NCBI GenBank assembly: GCA_009782015.1
Contig: WQUP01000097.1
Span: 1 to 5,503 of the forward strand
Length of the DNA stretch: 5,503 nt
From: Endomicrobiia bacterium
GTDB lineage: Bacteria; Elusimicrobiota; Endomicrobiia; Endomicrobiales; Endomicrobiaceae
Direction of reading: 5' to 3'
Part shown: positions 5,084-5,503 of the stretch, in pieces
Position numbering within the stretch: position 1 is the stretch's first letter
How the letters are laid out: each line of letters starts with the position of its first letter
Position numbers and translations under genes: made by a program
The notes under the pieces: generated by a model
Databases searched by the model: none
The model's input: only the letters and a program-made list of their open reading frames with translations
Told to the model about the DNA's origin: nothing

Positions 5084-5503
5084 ATGAACGAAATAACCGA
5101 AAAATTAAACAAACTTAAAAAAGAGAAAAACGCCGTAATTCTGGCGCACATTTATCAGCTTCCTGAAATACAGGACGCCGCGGATTTTGTCGGCGATTCT
5201 CTGGATTTAAGCCGCAAAGCTGCGCAGACGGACGCGGACGTTATAGTTTTTTGCGGAGTGCATTTTATGGCGGAAACGGCGGCTATTTTAAGCCCCGGGA
5301 AGAAAGTTTTAATACCCGATACTCACGCCGGATGCCCGATGGCCGATATGATTACGCCGGATAAACTTAAGGAAGAAAAAGCAAAATATAAAAAACCGTT
5401 CGTGGTGGCATACGTCAATACTTCCGCTGCGGTGAAAGCCGAGTGCGACATCTGCTGCACTTCTTCAAACGCGGTAAACGTGGTAAAAAGCGTCAAAGAT
5501 AAG
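5084..5503 (+). CDS. nadA: Quinolinate synthase, N-terminal 140 residues (3' partial)
   Basis: NadA is a cytoplasmic [4Fe-4S] enzyme that condenses iminoaspartate with dihydroxyacetone phosphate to quinolinate, the pyridine precursor of NAD. The frame is open to the window end; about 140 of an expected ~300 residues are visible. Landmarks: [20 protein letters not shown] (20-39) with His22, Tyr24 and Ser39, [10 protein letters not shown] (57-66), HAGCPMADM (81-89) in which Cys84 aligns with the first cluster-ligating cysteine, [11 protein letters not shown] (110-120) with Tyr110 and Asn112, and TSSNAV (126-131). The other two cluster cysteines lie beyond the window. ATG 5084 has AAAGG at 5070-5074, 9 bases upstream. 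nadB and nadC are not in view, so the route to iminoaspartate is unknown here. Confidence 0.96.
   Translation, partial: MNEITEKLNKLKKEKNAVILAHIYQLPEIQDAADFVGDSLDLSRKAAQTDADVIVFCGVHFMAETAAILSPGKKVLIPDTHAGCPMADMITPDKLKEEKAKYKKPFVVAYVNTSAAVKAECDICCTSSNAVNVVKSVKDK

Overview
The window holds six co-directional protein genes, all on the + strand, separated by unusually repeat-rich intergenic DNA. In order they are: the C-terminal part of a MATE-family efflux transporter (5' end outside the window), a cytidylate-kinase-like P-loop protein, metX (homoserine O-acyltransferase), metW (SAM-methyltransferase-fold partner of MetX, overlapping metX by 8 bp), thiM (hydroxyethylthiazole kinase) and the N-terminal part of nadA (quinolinate synthase, running off the 3' end). 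No RNA gene, CRISPR array, phage gene or transposase is visible.

The sequence suggests a bacterium of moderate GC content. The metX-metW pair is typical of Gram-negative-type bacteria. Families of GTCATTCC / GTCATTGCGAG palindromes combined with short-period repeats between genes recall genomes such as Elusimicrobiota (Endomicrobia-like). That placement is a weak impression, not a demonstrated assignment.

The genes are metabolically ordinary: export, methionine synthesis, thiamine-thiazole salvage and NAD synthesis. Only metX-metW is a clear translationally coupled operon, with a good extended -10 promoter close to the metX start. The thiM start is better placed at GTG 4172 than at the upstream ATG 4157, because the Shine-Dalgarno sequence overlaps that ATG.

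The unusual content is non-coding. Three spacers hold long inverted repeats whose arms are built from different 7- or 8-base periodic units: 1011-1145 (GGAGTGA-like), 1773-2042 (AGTTAAT-like, with 40-base terminal inverted repeats matching at 37 of 40) and 4970-5063 (GATGCAGN). A fourth spacer, 3803-4149, holds three tandem copies of a GACAAAAG...CTTTTGTCAT-CCCCGA/TCGGGG-AT module, one with a nested hairpin insertion, followed by two facing GTCATTCCG hairpins. A 9-mer, TGCCGTTAA or its complement, occurs five times, always at or inside these elements. In three cases the repeats reach into the gene and supply its last codons or stop, and in one case the end of an element abuts the metX promoter. 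This looks like a set of small non-autonomous palindromic elements that settle at gene ends. The mobilising machinery is not in the window.
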